42,053 nucleotides of DNA, taken from the IMG/VR virus record IMGVR_UViG_3300029268_000040, positions 1 to 42,053 of that record. One strand, 5' to 3'. Below the pieces are notes generated by a model. That model did no database searches, was not told the DNA's origin, and saw only the letters and a program-made list of their open reading frames with translations. The first letter of the stretch is position 1. Each line of letters opens with the position of its first letter. Of the stretch, positions 1 through 8,045 are shown one piece after another. Position numbers and translations under genes: made by a program. The DNA is from a virus.

Positions 1-135
1 AACTACTGGATGCTTAAATCTCCGCTTGGAAGACGTTAAGTTAAAGAACACTAATGCAACTCCAAAACCTGGTATTGTTCTTCAAGCAAACACCACTGGT
101 ATGGCAAAGAATGTTGATATTCGTATAGTTTCTGG
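1..135. repeat. Terminal overlap identical to window end
   Basis: Bases 1-135 match 41919-42053 with a single difference at base 9 (g here, c at 41927; a Gly or Ala codon). The overlap joins the two parts of one ORF in frame. It is the signature of a circular or circularly permuted genome assembled as a linear contig, not of a gene duplication. Confidence 0.95.
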
Positions 136-2923
136 CATTGTTTTTGTATCGTCTGTTGCCAAGATGAACTGGGATGATAATTGTCTTGGTTATAATGCTG
201 ATGGTGAAAATGGCGATCTAATTGGTACAGGTGGTAGTGGAAGTATTAACTCAATAGTTACCAACATTCAAACTGAAGTTTCTGGTACTTATGATTCAAG
301 TGCTTTTGCTCCTGGAGCTGATGGAAATGTTTTCGAAAGATTAGACTTCATTCAAGCAGCCTTAGCTTCTCCACAGGGAGATCTCTATAGAATAGGTGCT
401 TGTGATGTTGCCATGGTTGCATCTACTACTAATATTGTATGTCTTGATATTGCTGGTGCTGGAGATGATGTATTTAACAATAAATACTACATGCAAATTC
501 TTAGAAATGATAATGCGCATGGCGTAGCTCCTGAAACCGAATTACGTTTAATTACTGATTATGTTTCTGGTACAGGTACATTTACAGTTAATGCGTTTAG
601 TGTAAATGTAGAAGCATCAGACAAGATTGCAGTTATTCATGAAAGCCTAGTAATGATAGGTCGCGATGATGCTGCTAATAATGTTATTACAAATGCTGTT
701 GTTGCTAATGCAAATGGTTCGCTTCTTGAAAGAGCAGAATTTATTCAGGCAGCTGTAGCTGATGCTCAAGCTGATATTGGTGATCCTTCTGCCAGAGCCA
801 ATTTCAAATCTTTAGAAACAATGATTGGCGTTCCTGATGCAGTCAATTCGAATTTAGATGATTTAATTCGAACTGGATACGATAGTACTGCAATTACTGC
901 TAATGCTAACGGTTCAGTCATTGAACAATTGAAATTCTTACAATCAAATATAGTTCCTGATTTATCAGGTTTAGTATTTCGTGGACAGTGCGATGCAGCA
1001 ATGGGTGCTTCTGCAACCATTATTGCTTGTGCTGGTTTGGCTGGATATGGTGAAGATTTATTCAACACTAAGTATTACATGCAGGTTATTAAGAATGCAA
1101 ACGTACCTGGTGCTGCTCCTGAATCGGAGATCCGTCAGATTACTAATTATGTATCAGCAACTGGGACCTTTACAACTAACGCCTTTAGTAATGTTGTAGA
1201 AGCTGCTGATGATATTATGATCATTCATGAATCATTGATTTCTGGTACTTCTTCACTTGGAACTTTAGTCAACACCATTAACACTAATGTCAACACCATC
1301 AACACTAACGTTGGTGATGCATCCGGTGACACATTAACTAGTATAGCTGCAAAGTTGGGCGATGGTGCTACAACTGTTACAGCTGATTTAACTGGTTTGG
1401 CAACTGATATTGGTGATCCATCTGGCGATGCTTTGATAAGCTTGACTGCCAAAATTGGCGATAGTGCAAACACAGTTTCAGGGCAGGTTGATAAACTTGA
1501 TATGGTTACTCTTGCTGTAGCTCCTACTGCTGGTTCTTTGGCAACTTTTATTGCTTCTGGCGGTGTTGGTTTGGGTACAGCATTAGACAACTCTAAATCA
1601 ATTGTTGATGCTATTGGTTCTGATGGTACTACTGTTGCCGTAAATACTACTTCGGTTGGTGGACAGGTTCTATTAGCCAAAGCAGAAGCATTGAAGATTG
1701 ATAGTGCAACATTGGCTGTTTCCCCAACTGCTGGATCTTTAGCTAGGTTTGTAGCTTCTGGTGGTACTGCTCTCGGTACTCCTTTAGCTGATAGCAAGTC
1801 ATTGATCAATGCTATTGGTACCGATGGTACAACTGCTGCTGCCGCAACTGCTGCAAGTGCTGCGTCTCTATTTGGTGCAATTGGTACCAATGAAGCAGAC
1901 GTAACAACTCCGTTTACCTCTGATGCAGTTGAAGCAAATGCTGATGGTACTATACTAGAGCGCGAAGAGTATATTCAACAAGCGCTTAGTACGTTGGCTA
2001 CATTTTCCGCAGCGAGGAATGGATTGGTATATCGTGGAATTTGTGATGCAGGAATGGCGCCTTCTACAGCCACTATTGTTATACCAAGTTTGGCTGGATA
2101 TGGTGAAGATTTATTCAACACTAAGTATTACATGCAGGTTATTAAGAATGCAAACGTACCTGGTGCTGCTCCTGAATCGGAGATCCAACCTATTATCGGT
2201 TATGTATCAACAACTGGTACTTTTGTAGTATTCCCAGGTTACACTGTTAATGTTGAAGCTGGTGACACAATGATGGTTCTACATGAATCACTTGTTTCAA
2301 AGTCAGGAACAGCGGGAACGTTTTTAAGTGCTGGTGAAAATATTTCAAAAATTGATGCTACCTCTCTTGTTGCAGCTCCTGCTCCTGGTTCACTAGCTTC
2401 ATTTGTCGCTTCTGGTGGTGTTGCACTGGGCACAGGACTAGCCGCTTCCAAGTCCATTATTGATGCCATAGGTTCTAATGGCACTACATTGGTTTATGGG
2501 TCAGGATCTGCTCTAGGTGCTATCGGTACTGTTTTCTGGATTAAAAAGACAATGGTCTCAAGTGATATTGTTTCCGGTGCTCCAGTAGATATTACTGGTG
2601 TATCAAGTGCTGGAGAATTAGCAATTGAAGATGTTGTCGTGAAGACAGATGGCACTGGTTTAGCTGGTGGTACTAACTTTGAACTAAAGAGTAATAATGC
2701 CAAAGGACAGTTGAACTTCTTTGTCGAAACTGTTGCTAACTTAGGTGCTAGTGTAACTGTAGACAATAGTGATGCATCTGTTCTTGGTGAACATACTGTT
2801 CTTGAATCTGGAAAGAAACTCCAAGTTCAAGCAACAGTAGGTGATTGTACTGGTGCAGGAACGATTGACATATATGTTAAGTTACGTCGTCTTGCTGCTG
2901 GTGCAATTGTTGCTGCATTATAA
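1..2923 (+). CDS. Repeat-rich virion surface protein, C-terminal 974 residues (5' part at 41251-42053)
   Basis: The frame is open from base 2 and has no start of its own. On the closed circle it is in frame with the ORF starting at 41251, giving one protein of about 1196 residues. This part holds three imperfect modules of about 88 residues (from about 389, 973 and 2027; recurrent KYYMQ, PE(T/S)E and HESL motifs). It also holds three shorter modules of about 45 residues with PTAGSLA.F.ASGG and SK.I..AIG. The three large modules may bind or oligomerise; their function is unknown. The gene sits between the major capsid gene and the head-completion genes, so a head-decoration or head-fibre role is likely but inferred. 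The codon use looks tidy and highly expressed, like the capsid genes. A hairpin terminator follows at 2936. Confidence 0.85.
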   Translation, partial: TTGCLNLRLEDVKLKNTNATPKPGIVLQANTTGMAKNVDIRIVSGIVFVSSVAKMNWDDNCLGYNADGENGDLIGTGGSGSINSIVTNIQTEVSGTYDSSAFAPGADGNVFERLDFIQAALASPQGDLYRIGACDVAMVASTTNIVCLDIAGAGDDVFNNKYYMQILRNDNAHGVAPETELRLITDYVSGTGTFTVNAFSVNVEASDKIAVIHESLVMIGRDDAANNVITNAVVANANGSLLERAEFIQAAVADAQADIGDPSARANFKSLETMIGVPDAVNSNLDDLIRTGYDSTAITANANGSVIEQLKFLQSNIVPDLSGLVFRGQCDAAMGASATIIACAGLAGYGEDLFNTKYYMQVIKNANVPGAAPESEIRQITNYVSATGTFTTNAFSNVVEAADDIMIIHESLISGTSSLGTLVNTINTNVNTINTNVGDASGDTLTSIAAKLGDGATTVTADLTGLATDIGDPSGDALISLTAKIGDSANTVSGQVDKLDMVTLAVAPTAGSLATFIASGGVGLGTALDNSKSIVDAIGSDGTTVAVNTTSVGGQVLLAKAEALKIDSATLAVSPTAGSLARFVASGGTALGTPLADSKSLINAIGTDGTTAAAATAASAASLFGAIGTNEADVTTPFTSDAVEANADGTILEREEYIQQALSTLATFSAARNGLVYRGICDAGMAPSTATIVIPSLAGYGEDLFNTKYYMQVIKNANVPGAAPESEIQPIIGYVSTTGTFVVFPGYTVNVEAGDTMMVLHESLVSKSGTAGTFLSAGENISKIDATSLVAAPAPGSLASFVASGGVALGTGLAASKSIIDAIGSNGTTLVYGSGSALGAIGTVFWIKKTMVSSDIVSGAPVDITGVSSAGELAIEDVVVKTDGTGLAGGTNFELKSNNAKGQLNFFVETVANLGASVTVDNSDASVLGEHTVLESGKKLQVQATVGDCTGAGTIDIYVKLRRLAAGAIVAAL
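1035..1133 (+). repeat. 99-bp exact direct repeat, copy A
   Basis: This stretch is identical base for base to 2088-2186, 1053 bp (351 codons) downstream in the same frame. The flanking parts of the modules have diverged, so a recent duplication or gene conversion affected only the module core. Confidence 0.95.
2088..2186 (+). repeat. 99-bp exact direct repeat, copy B
   Basis: Second copy of the 99-bp exact repeat at 1035-1133, within the third large module of the surface protein. Confidence 0.95.
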
Positions 2924-2935
2924 TGATAATTAGAT

Positions 2936-2965
2936 GGGTGGTGGGTAACTACCACCCTTCTTTTA
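2936..2965 (+). terminator. Hairpin terminator after the surface-protein gene
   Basis: GGGTGGTGG, loop GTAA, CTACCACCC: a 9-bp stem with one G-T pair and a GNRA-type loop, followed by TTCTTTTA. It lies 12 bases after the stop codon. Confidence 0.75.
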
Positions 2966-2995
2966 GTTGTTCTTGGTAAATACTAGTGAGGGATT

Positions 2996-3391
2996 ATGCC
3001 GCACACACTTACGACACAGATTTTAGAGCAGGGTCCGAAATTTACTATTGTCAAAGTTACTATTAAAGGTGATGTAGCTACTGCTACTGAATTAGTTAAC
3101 GCAGTTTTGTTTGATGCCTCCGCATATAGTACAAAAACAGATAACAAGTTATTCGATATTTCATATTGCTTAAATGGCTTTAGCGCTAAATTAATTTGGG
3201 ATGCTACAACAGATGTTACATTAATGTCTTTAGCACAGGATCGCCCATATCATAATTGTTACATTAAACTTGGTGGGCTTAAAAATGCCACAACCACAAC
3301 TGGTAGAACTGGCGATATTTTAATAACCACCTCAGGCCTGGCTTCAACAGCCAGAGATGGTCATATTACATTGCGTTTAGCGTGGAGATAA
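2996..3391 (+). CDS. Small conserved phage structural-type protein, paralogue 1
   Basis: This is a 131-residue protein starting TLTTQILEQGPK. Its neighbour at 3393-3776 has the same plan: TTQ.LE.GPKFT.VK at the N-terminus, LFDAS.Y, FDISY.LNGF, a central LMSLA, K.GG.KN, TG.I..TT and a C-terminal R.AWR. This family (TTQ..E.GP...VVK) is common beside head and surface-protein genes of tailed phages, but I know no assigned function. Predicted all-beta. Decoration or connector use is inferred from position only. Confidence 0.85.
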   Translation: MPHTLTTQILEQGPKFTIVKVTIKGDVATATELVNAVLFDASAYSTKTDNKLFDISYCLNGFSAKLIWDATTDVTLMSLAQDRPYHNCYIKLGGLKNATTTTGRTGDILITTSGLASTARDGHITLRLAWR

Positions 3392-3392
3392 T

Positions 3393-3776
3393 ATGCCAAA
3401 CATTATAACTACCCAAGTTTTAGAAAGAGGGCCTAAGTTCACCGTAGTAAAATACACTATAATTGGCGATAATTCTGGCGAGGAAACTTTAACAAAACTT
3501 TTCGATGCTTCTCTTTATAGTGCTGCGACTGATGATAAAATTTTCGATATTTCTTATAATTTGAATGGATTTACAATTGAATTATTTTGGGAGGCAGATG
3601 TTAATGTACGACTCATGTCTCTTGCTGGCAATCACCCATACAAAGAATCTATGATTAAATTTGGTGGATATAAGAATAACGGTGGAGAAGGACAAACAGG
3701 AAGTATCTTATTCACAACAACCAATCTTGGTAAAGATGATGATGGTCATATAATTTTCCGTATTGCATGGAGATAG
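3393..3776 (+). CDS. Small conserved phage structural-type protein, paralogue 2
   Basis: A 127-residue tandem paralogue of the preceding gene, starting 2 bases after its stop. The two align along their whole length (see the shared motifs in the 2996 entry) but differ at roughly half the positions, so the duplication is old. Both copies keep intact starts and the AWR ending, so both are probably functional. They may form a hetero-oligomer, which is inference. Confidence 0.85.
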   Translation: MPNIITTQVLERGPKFTVVKYTIIGDNSGEETLTKLFDASLYSAATDDKIFDISYNLNGFTIELFWEADVNVRLMSLAGNHPYKESMIKFGGYKNNGGEGQTGSILFTTTNLGKDDDGHIIFRIAWR

Positions 3777-3780
3777 CGAA

Positions 3781-4002
3781 ATGGGTAGGTCAAATTTTCT
3801 CAAAAAAGGTAGCTGGAATGTAATCTGCGACAGATGTGGTGGTAAATTTAAAGCAGAAAAAGTTCAACTTGAATGGGATAATTTGTATGTATGTAAAGAT
3901 TGCTACGAAATAAGGCAGCCACAAGATTTTACAAGAGGCTATATAGATAGACAGGTTGCACCTTTTGTTCGATCTCCACCTGTAGATGAATTTTTGGATT
4001 AA
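3781..4002 (+). CDS. Small zinc-ribbon phage protein
   Basis: A 73-residue protein. The ATG at 3781 is preferred over an upstream in-frame ATG because GGAG lies about 8 bases before it, at the end of the previous gene. Residues about 13-43 form a zinc knuckle: CDRC at the start and CKDC about 24 residues later. The FLKKGSWN.ICD.CG...KA and RHPQDF-like (RQPQDF) pattern is a widespread small phage family found beside head genes. It may be a minor head or assembly protein; no biochemical function is known to me. Confidence 0.85.
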   Translation: MGRSNFLKKGSWNVICDRCGGKFKAEKVQLEWDNLYVCKDCYEIRQPQDFTRGYIDRQVAPFVRSPPVDEFLD

Positions 4003-4005
4003 ACT

Positions 4006-4968
4006 ATGCCAACATCAAATACTACAAGTTATACAATTTCTGCAGCCGATTGCATTAGGATGGCCCTTGAAGATATTAATATTGTAGGACAGGGCGATAG
4101 TGTTACCGATTATGATTATGGAATTGCGGAAAATAAATTAAATTTAATGATTAAGTCCTGGCAAAACCAAGCTGAACACTTGTGGGTTAGGCAGAAAATA
4201 ATATTATTCTTGCAAAAAGCGCAGAGTGCATACGAAATTTCCCTTACAAGTACTGATAATGTAACTGCTGATGAAATAAATAGTACTCAATTAACTGCGA
4301 ATGCAATTGTTGGTGCGACCACAATTACAGTTTCAAGCAGTGTTGGTTTTGCTGCAAGTGATAAAATTGGCATTCAATTAGATAGTGGATATTTCTTTTG
4401 GACTACGGTGGTTAATGTTTTGTCAGCCACATCCATACAGATTACAAATCCTTTTGCGAGTACTGCAACTGCTGGATTATATGTTTTTGGTTATACAAAC
4501 AGATTAACAACTGTTTTCAATCCCTATTCAGCCACAAGACACTTAATAACTAGCACTTTAGACACTCCATTACTTTTTCAATCATATTTAGATTATACAA
4601 ACATGCCAAATAAAGTTAGTTTGGGTGCTCCAAATATGTGGTCTTATGATAGGCAAATAGATAAGTTAATAATTAATATTTGGCAAAATCCAAGTGATGT
4701 TTCTTATTATTTAAATTTTGTTGTAGATCGAAAAATTCAAGATATGAATGTTAATGATGATGATTTTGATTTCCCACAAGAATGGGGCGAAGCAATAGAA
4801 TTAAACCTAGCTGTAAAGTTAGCACCAGTATATGGGAAAGCTCAAGGTGAAAACTTTGCAAAACTAGAGCAGCAAGCACAAGAAAGTTTAATGCGTGCCA
4901 TGGAAAACGATAATGAATTAGGTTCTATATACATTATGCCATCTCGTAGTGGATTAAGGGGACGTTAA
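4006..4968 (+). CDS. Head-completion adaptor, P22 gp4-like
   Basis: A 320-residue protein. The N-terminal half shows the gp4-type pattern: A..CIRMALEDINIVGQG, then a conserved LNLMIKSWQNQ helix. The C-terminal third has the EWGEAIELNLAVKLAP and LE.QAQESL helices. Gp4 of P22 binds the portal ring after packaging and forms the first tail ring. A beta insertion (about residues 95-160, with ATTITVSS and GF.A.D.IGI) separates the helical parts. The stop overlaps the start of the next gene (TAATG), consistent with co-translation with the gp10-like gene, its structural partner in P22. Confidence 0.8.
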   Translation: MPTSNTTSYTISAADCIRMALEDINIVGQGDSVTDYDYGIAENKLNLMIKSWQNQAEHLWVRQKIILFLQKAQSAYEISLTSTDNVTADEINSTQLTANAIVGATTITVSSSVGFAASDKIGIQLDSGYFFWTTVVNVLSATSIQITNPFASTATAGLYVFGYTNRLTTVFNPYSATRHLITSTLDTPLLFQSYLDYTNMPNKVSLGAPNMWSYDRQIDKLIINIWQNPSDVSYYLNFVVDRKIQDMNVNDDDFDFPQEWGEAIELNLAVKLAPVYGKAQGENFAKLEQQAQESLMRAMENDNELGSIYIMPSRSGLRGR

Positions 4969-7031
4969 TGCCAGTTCAGAGAGCACCAATAGATTTTGCC
5001 CCACAAGCAAAAGAATATACTGCTAAACAGCTGAATGCTCAGGTATGTAAAAACTGGTATGGAAATATAGACGAAAGTGCAGCATTTAAAAAAGTGCTAT
5101 TCCCCTTTCCTGGTTCTGATCTATGGTCGGATGATAGCGGTCTAAATGATAATGTCAGGGGAATGTACAGTCTAAACGGTTATTTTTATGCTGTAATTGA
5201 TGATGAATTTAGAATATATAACGATAATGGTGACTGGAATAAAGTAGGCACGCTCAAAACCGCCATGGGAATTGTTAAGTTTATGGCAAATGATAATCAA
5301 ATATTTGTTACTGATTATCAATTTGGATATATATATCAATTGGTAACTACTTCTTCCAGGACAGCCGGAACTTTCTTTCAGATTACGAATGCAAGTTCTG
5401 ATATTGGAAAGGTAACCTTTCTTGGTTCGGGCATGGGTACCGGCGAACTATCAGCTTTGGGTACATTTACAGGAAGTAATGATAGAAGATATTACATTAC
5501 AATTGATGGTCAATCTCTATCATCTATAACAACTCCAATTTTCACAGGAACTGGAAAGAATGATCCTATAGTTACGTCTGGAATTTACAACGGTTTGGTA
5601 AATAAAAATTTTGTGGTACAGATAGATGGTTTATCCACAACTGACACGTTTAAATGGAGCAATAACGGAGGGGTAACATGGGCTGCATCAACAGTTCCTG
5701 TTTCTCTTTCTCCGATAACATTACAAGACGGGATAAAAATAGTTTTTAAATTTATAACCGGTCACACTATGGCCGATTCATGGTCGTTTACTGGCAATGC
5801 TGCTGGGACTGAGGACACATTTAAATGGAGCAATGATGGTGGTACTACTTTTACAGGACAAAACATACCTATTACTAGCTTTGACCAACCTTTGGATGAT
5901 GGAATAATAATAAAATTCGTACATACTTCTGGTTATACTAAAAACGACAGCTGGATTTTTGATGTTACTATTGATGATGTATTTTATCCGCCTATTACAC
6001 CAATTTATTTAGATACTTATGGGGTTTTCCCAAAGAGTAATACTGAAAGATTTTATATATCTGATATTGAAGATTTTAGTTCTGTAAATGCACTGGATTA
6101 TGCGAGTACTAATGCTTTCCCTGATAATGTTGTTTGTGGAATAGCTATTAATCAAGAAATATTCTTTATTGGAAATTATACAACTGAAGTTTGGATCGAT
6201 GCGGGTACGAGTCCTTTCCCATTTCAGAGAAGGCCTAATTTACTTATAAATTGGGGAACAAAAGCACCATATTCTTTAGCTTCAGCTTCTAACAATGTAG
6301 TATTTTGGCTTGCTCAAAACATTAATGGTGGTCGTGTGGTTGTCATGCTAGTTAATTATCAAGCGCATGTGATTTCTGACAAGCCTCTAAATGACAAATT
6401 GCAAGAGTATGATTATATAGATGATGCATTTGGTTTTGTATGCGAATGGACAGGAAAGATATTTTATTTTCTTACTTTCCCAAGTCAGGATATAACATGG
6501 GTTTATGATTTTGATTCCCAAGCTTGGAGGCAGAGAACAACTGTACGAGCTCCGAATGATGTTAAAGATAAAGATTATATTGAGGGTAGATATTTAGCTA
6601 ATTGTCATGTTTATCATAATGGAGAACATTATATTGGTGATTGGCAAAGTGGAAAGATTTATAGAATGTCTGGTACTTATTTTAAAGATGGTCTTATGCC
6701 AATAATTAATGAAGCGATTAGCGCTCCATTACATGTTAATTTGAATAGGATAGCTGTGTATTCGTTACAGCCAGCATTAGAAGCGGCTGTTGGATTGGTT
6801 TCAGGACAAGGAAGCGATCCAATCGTTATGTTGCAATACTCTACAGATGGTGGTTATAGCTGGAGTAAAGAAATTCATGCAACTGTAGGTAAGGTTGGTG
6901 AGACGATGAGACGTTGTAAATTTAATAAACTAGGGTTTGGACGGGAATTCGTATTTAAAATAAGAATTTCCGATCCGATATATAAAGTATTAAAAGGTGC
7001 AATTGTAGAAATAGAAGATACTGGATCATAA
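4968..7031 (+). CDS. P22 gp10-like packaged-DNA stabilisation / tail needle-base protein
   Basis: A 687-residue protein that begins with the PVQRAPIDFAPQAKEY type N-terminus. It carries the family's beta-propeller-like core: NWYGN, FPFPGSD, VRGMY.LNGYFYAV near residues 30-75, FIGNYTTEVWIDAG and FPFQR in the middle, WVYDFDSQAWRQR later. P22 gp10 closes the portal channel after gp4. Two tandem insertions of about 50 residues (about 225-276 and 283-332), each beginning DTFKWSN.GG.T, break the propeller and are unusual for the family; they resemble surface beta modules. The start overlaps the gp4-like stop. Confidence 0.85.
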   Translation: MPVQRAPIDFAPQAKEYTAKQLNAQVCKNWYGNIDESAAFKKVLFPFPGSDLWSDDSGLNDNVRGMYSLNGYFYAVIDDEFRIYNDNGDWNKVGTLKTAMGIVKFMANDNQIFVTDYQFGYIYQLVTTSSRTAGTFFQITNASSDIGKVTFLGSGMGTGELSALGTFTGSNDRRYYITIDGQSLSSITTPIFTGTGKNDPIVTSGIYNGLVNKNFVVQIDGLSTTDTFKWSNNGGVTWAASTVPVSLSPITLQDGIKIVFKFITGHTMADSWSFTGNAAGTEDTFKWSNDGGTTFTGQNIPITSFDQPLDDGIIIKFVHTSGYTKNDSWIFDVTIDDVFYPPITPIYLDTYGVFPKSNTERFYISDIEDFSSVNALDYASTNAFPDNVVCGIAINQEIFFIGNYTTEVWIDAGTSPFPFQRRPNLLINWGTKAPYSLASASNNVVFWLAQNINGGRVVVMLVNYQAHVISDKPLNDKLQEYDYIDDAFGFVCEWTGKIFYFLTFPSQDITWVYDFDSQAWRQRTTVRAPNDVKDKDYIEGRYLANCHVYHNGEHYIGDWQSGKIYRMSGTYFKDGLMPIINEAISAPLHVNLNRIAVYSLQPALEAAVGLVSGQGSDPIVMLQYSTDGGYSWSKEIHATVGKVGETMRRCKFNKLGFGREFVFKIRISDPIYKVLKGAIVEIEDTGS

Positions 7032-7044
7032 GTGGAGTTTATTT

Positions 7045-7287
7045 ATGGCAAATACAAATGTAAAAATATTACAACCGCCCACACCTGCGATGCTTAAGGA
7101 TGAGAATGCACATTATAGATTTTTATTAGCATTGTATGAAAGAACTGGGGGCGCTGAACCCAATGGAGCTGATCTTACTAATCTCAAGGTATCTGTTCCG
7201 GAATTAAATATGTTGTCTGGTGTTAACGTTGGTAAGTCAATACAAGCACAACTTGATGAAAAAATAACTGGCGTAGTTGTTCCATAA
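7045..7287 (+). CDS. Small hypothetical protein of the tail module
   Basis: An 80-residue protein with GGAG seven bases before its ATG. I recognise no enzyme motif. The first half is helical (PAMLKDENAHYRFLLALYERTGG), the second resembles the N-terminal segment of phage fibre or needle proteins (DLTNLKVSVPELNMLSGV). Its position between gp10-like and gp7-like genes suggests a minor virion protein. Confidence 0.75.
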   Translation: MANTNVKILQPPTPAMLKDENAHYRFLLALYERTGGAEPNGADLTNLKVSVPELNMLSGVNVGKSIQAQLDEKITGVVVP

Positions 7288-7310
7288 AGGTCTGATAGAG
7301 GATTAATATC

Positions 7311-8036
7311 ATGTTAAGTTCTATTTTTGGTGGTTCTGGTAATGCTCAAGATATATATGGTGCAAGTGAGCAAAAAATACTTGATGCTATTAAAGCAGCT
7401 CAAGCGCAAGGGCGAACAGATATTGCGGATTCATTGAAAAAATCAATGGGGATGAATCAGCCTTATATGCAAGCTGGCACTGATGCTATGTCTGCTTATT
7501 TAAACAGTTTGGGGATTGGTGATAAAGGTGCTGCTGGTCAAAGTTCTTTGATGCAGCAATTTCAATCTAGTCCCGGTTATACATATGCAGTTAATGAAGC
7601 AACTAATGCTGCAAGAAGAAGAGCTGCGGCAAGTGGGCAAGGAATGTCTGGAGCTGAAATGAGGGGTATATCAGCTCAAACTCAAGGAATAGCGAATCAA
7701 GACTGGAGCAATTGGTTAAATAACTATCAGGGTAGATTGAGTAATATAGCTGGAATGGGACAAGCTTCTGCTTCACATCAATCGGGATTAGAAGCTCAAG
7801 GCGGAATGGGCTTGGCTAATTTAGGATTGAATTATACAAAGATGAGCACAGAAGAGATGCAGGCTGCGGCGAAGGCTAAGGCTGAGGCTGAGATGTCTAA
7901 AGGAAACTGGTTAGGTAGTATGGGCAGTTTGCTTGGTGGCGTGGGTGGCTTTATGTTTGGGGGTCCGGCTGGAGCTGCTGCCGGTTCTCAAGGTGGAAAG
8001 GGTGCTATGGATTGGTTATCTAAATTATTCCAATAG
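7311..8036 (+). CDS. Ejection protein, P22 gp7-like
   Basis: A 241-residue protein. The signature of this family is present: SSPGYTYAVNEATNAARRRAAASGQ.MSG, then ISAQTQGIA.QD..NWLNNYQ.RL..IAGMGQ (about residues 87-150). The C-terminus has a glycine-rich hydrophobic stretch (MGSLLGGVGGFMFGGPAG), suited to membrane insertion. In P22 such proteins leave the virion and help carry DNA across the host envelope. It is the first of three consecutive ejection-type genes. The RBS is GAGG. Confidence 0.85.
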   Translation: MLSSIFGGSGNAQDIYGASEQKILDAIKAAQAQGRTDIADSLKKSMGMNQPYMQAGTDAMSAYLNSLGIGDKGAAGQSSLMQQFQSSPGYTYAVNEATNAARRRAAASGQGMSGAEMRGISAQTQGIANQDWSNWLNNYQGRLSNIAGMGQASASHQSGLEAQGGMGLANLGLNYTKMSTEEMQAAAKAKAEAEMSKGNWLGSMGSLLGGVGGFMFGGPAGAAAGSQGGKGAMDWLSKLFQ

Positions 8037-8045
8037 GTGAAAATT

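Noticed and set aside
1225-1890. 221-codon minus-strand ORF in the surface-protein gene
   Set aside because: It lies opposite a strongly coding repeat-rich gene. Its low-complexity Val/Pro/Ser composition mirrors the Thr/Gly/Ala repeats of the plus strand, and it has no RBS.
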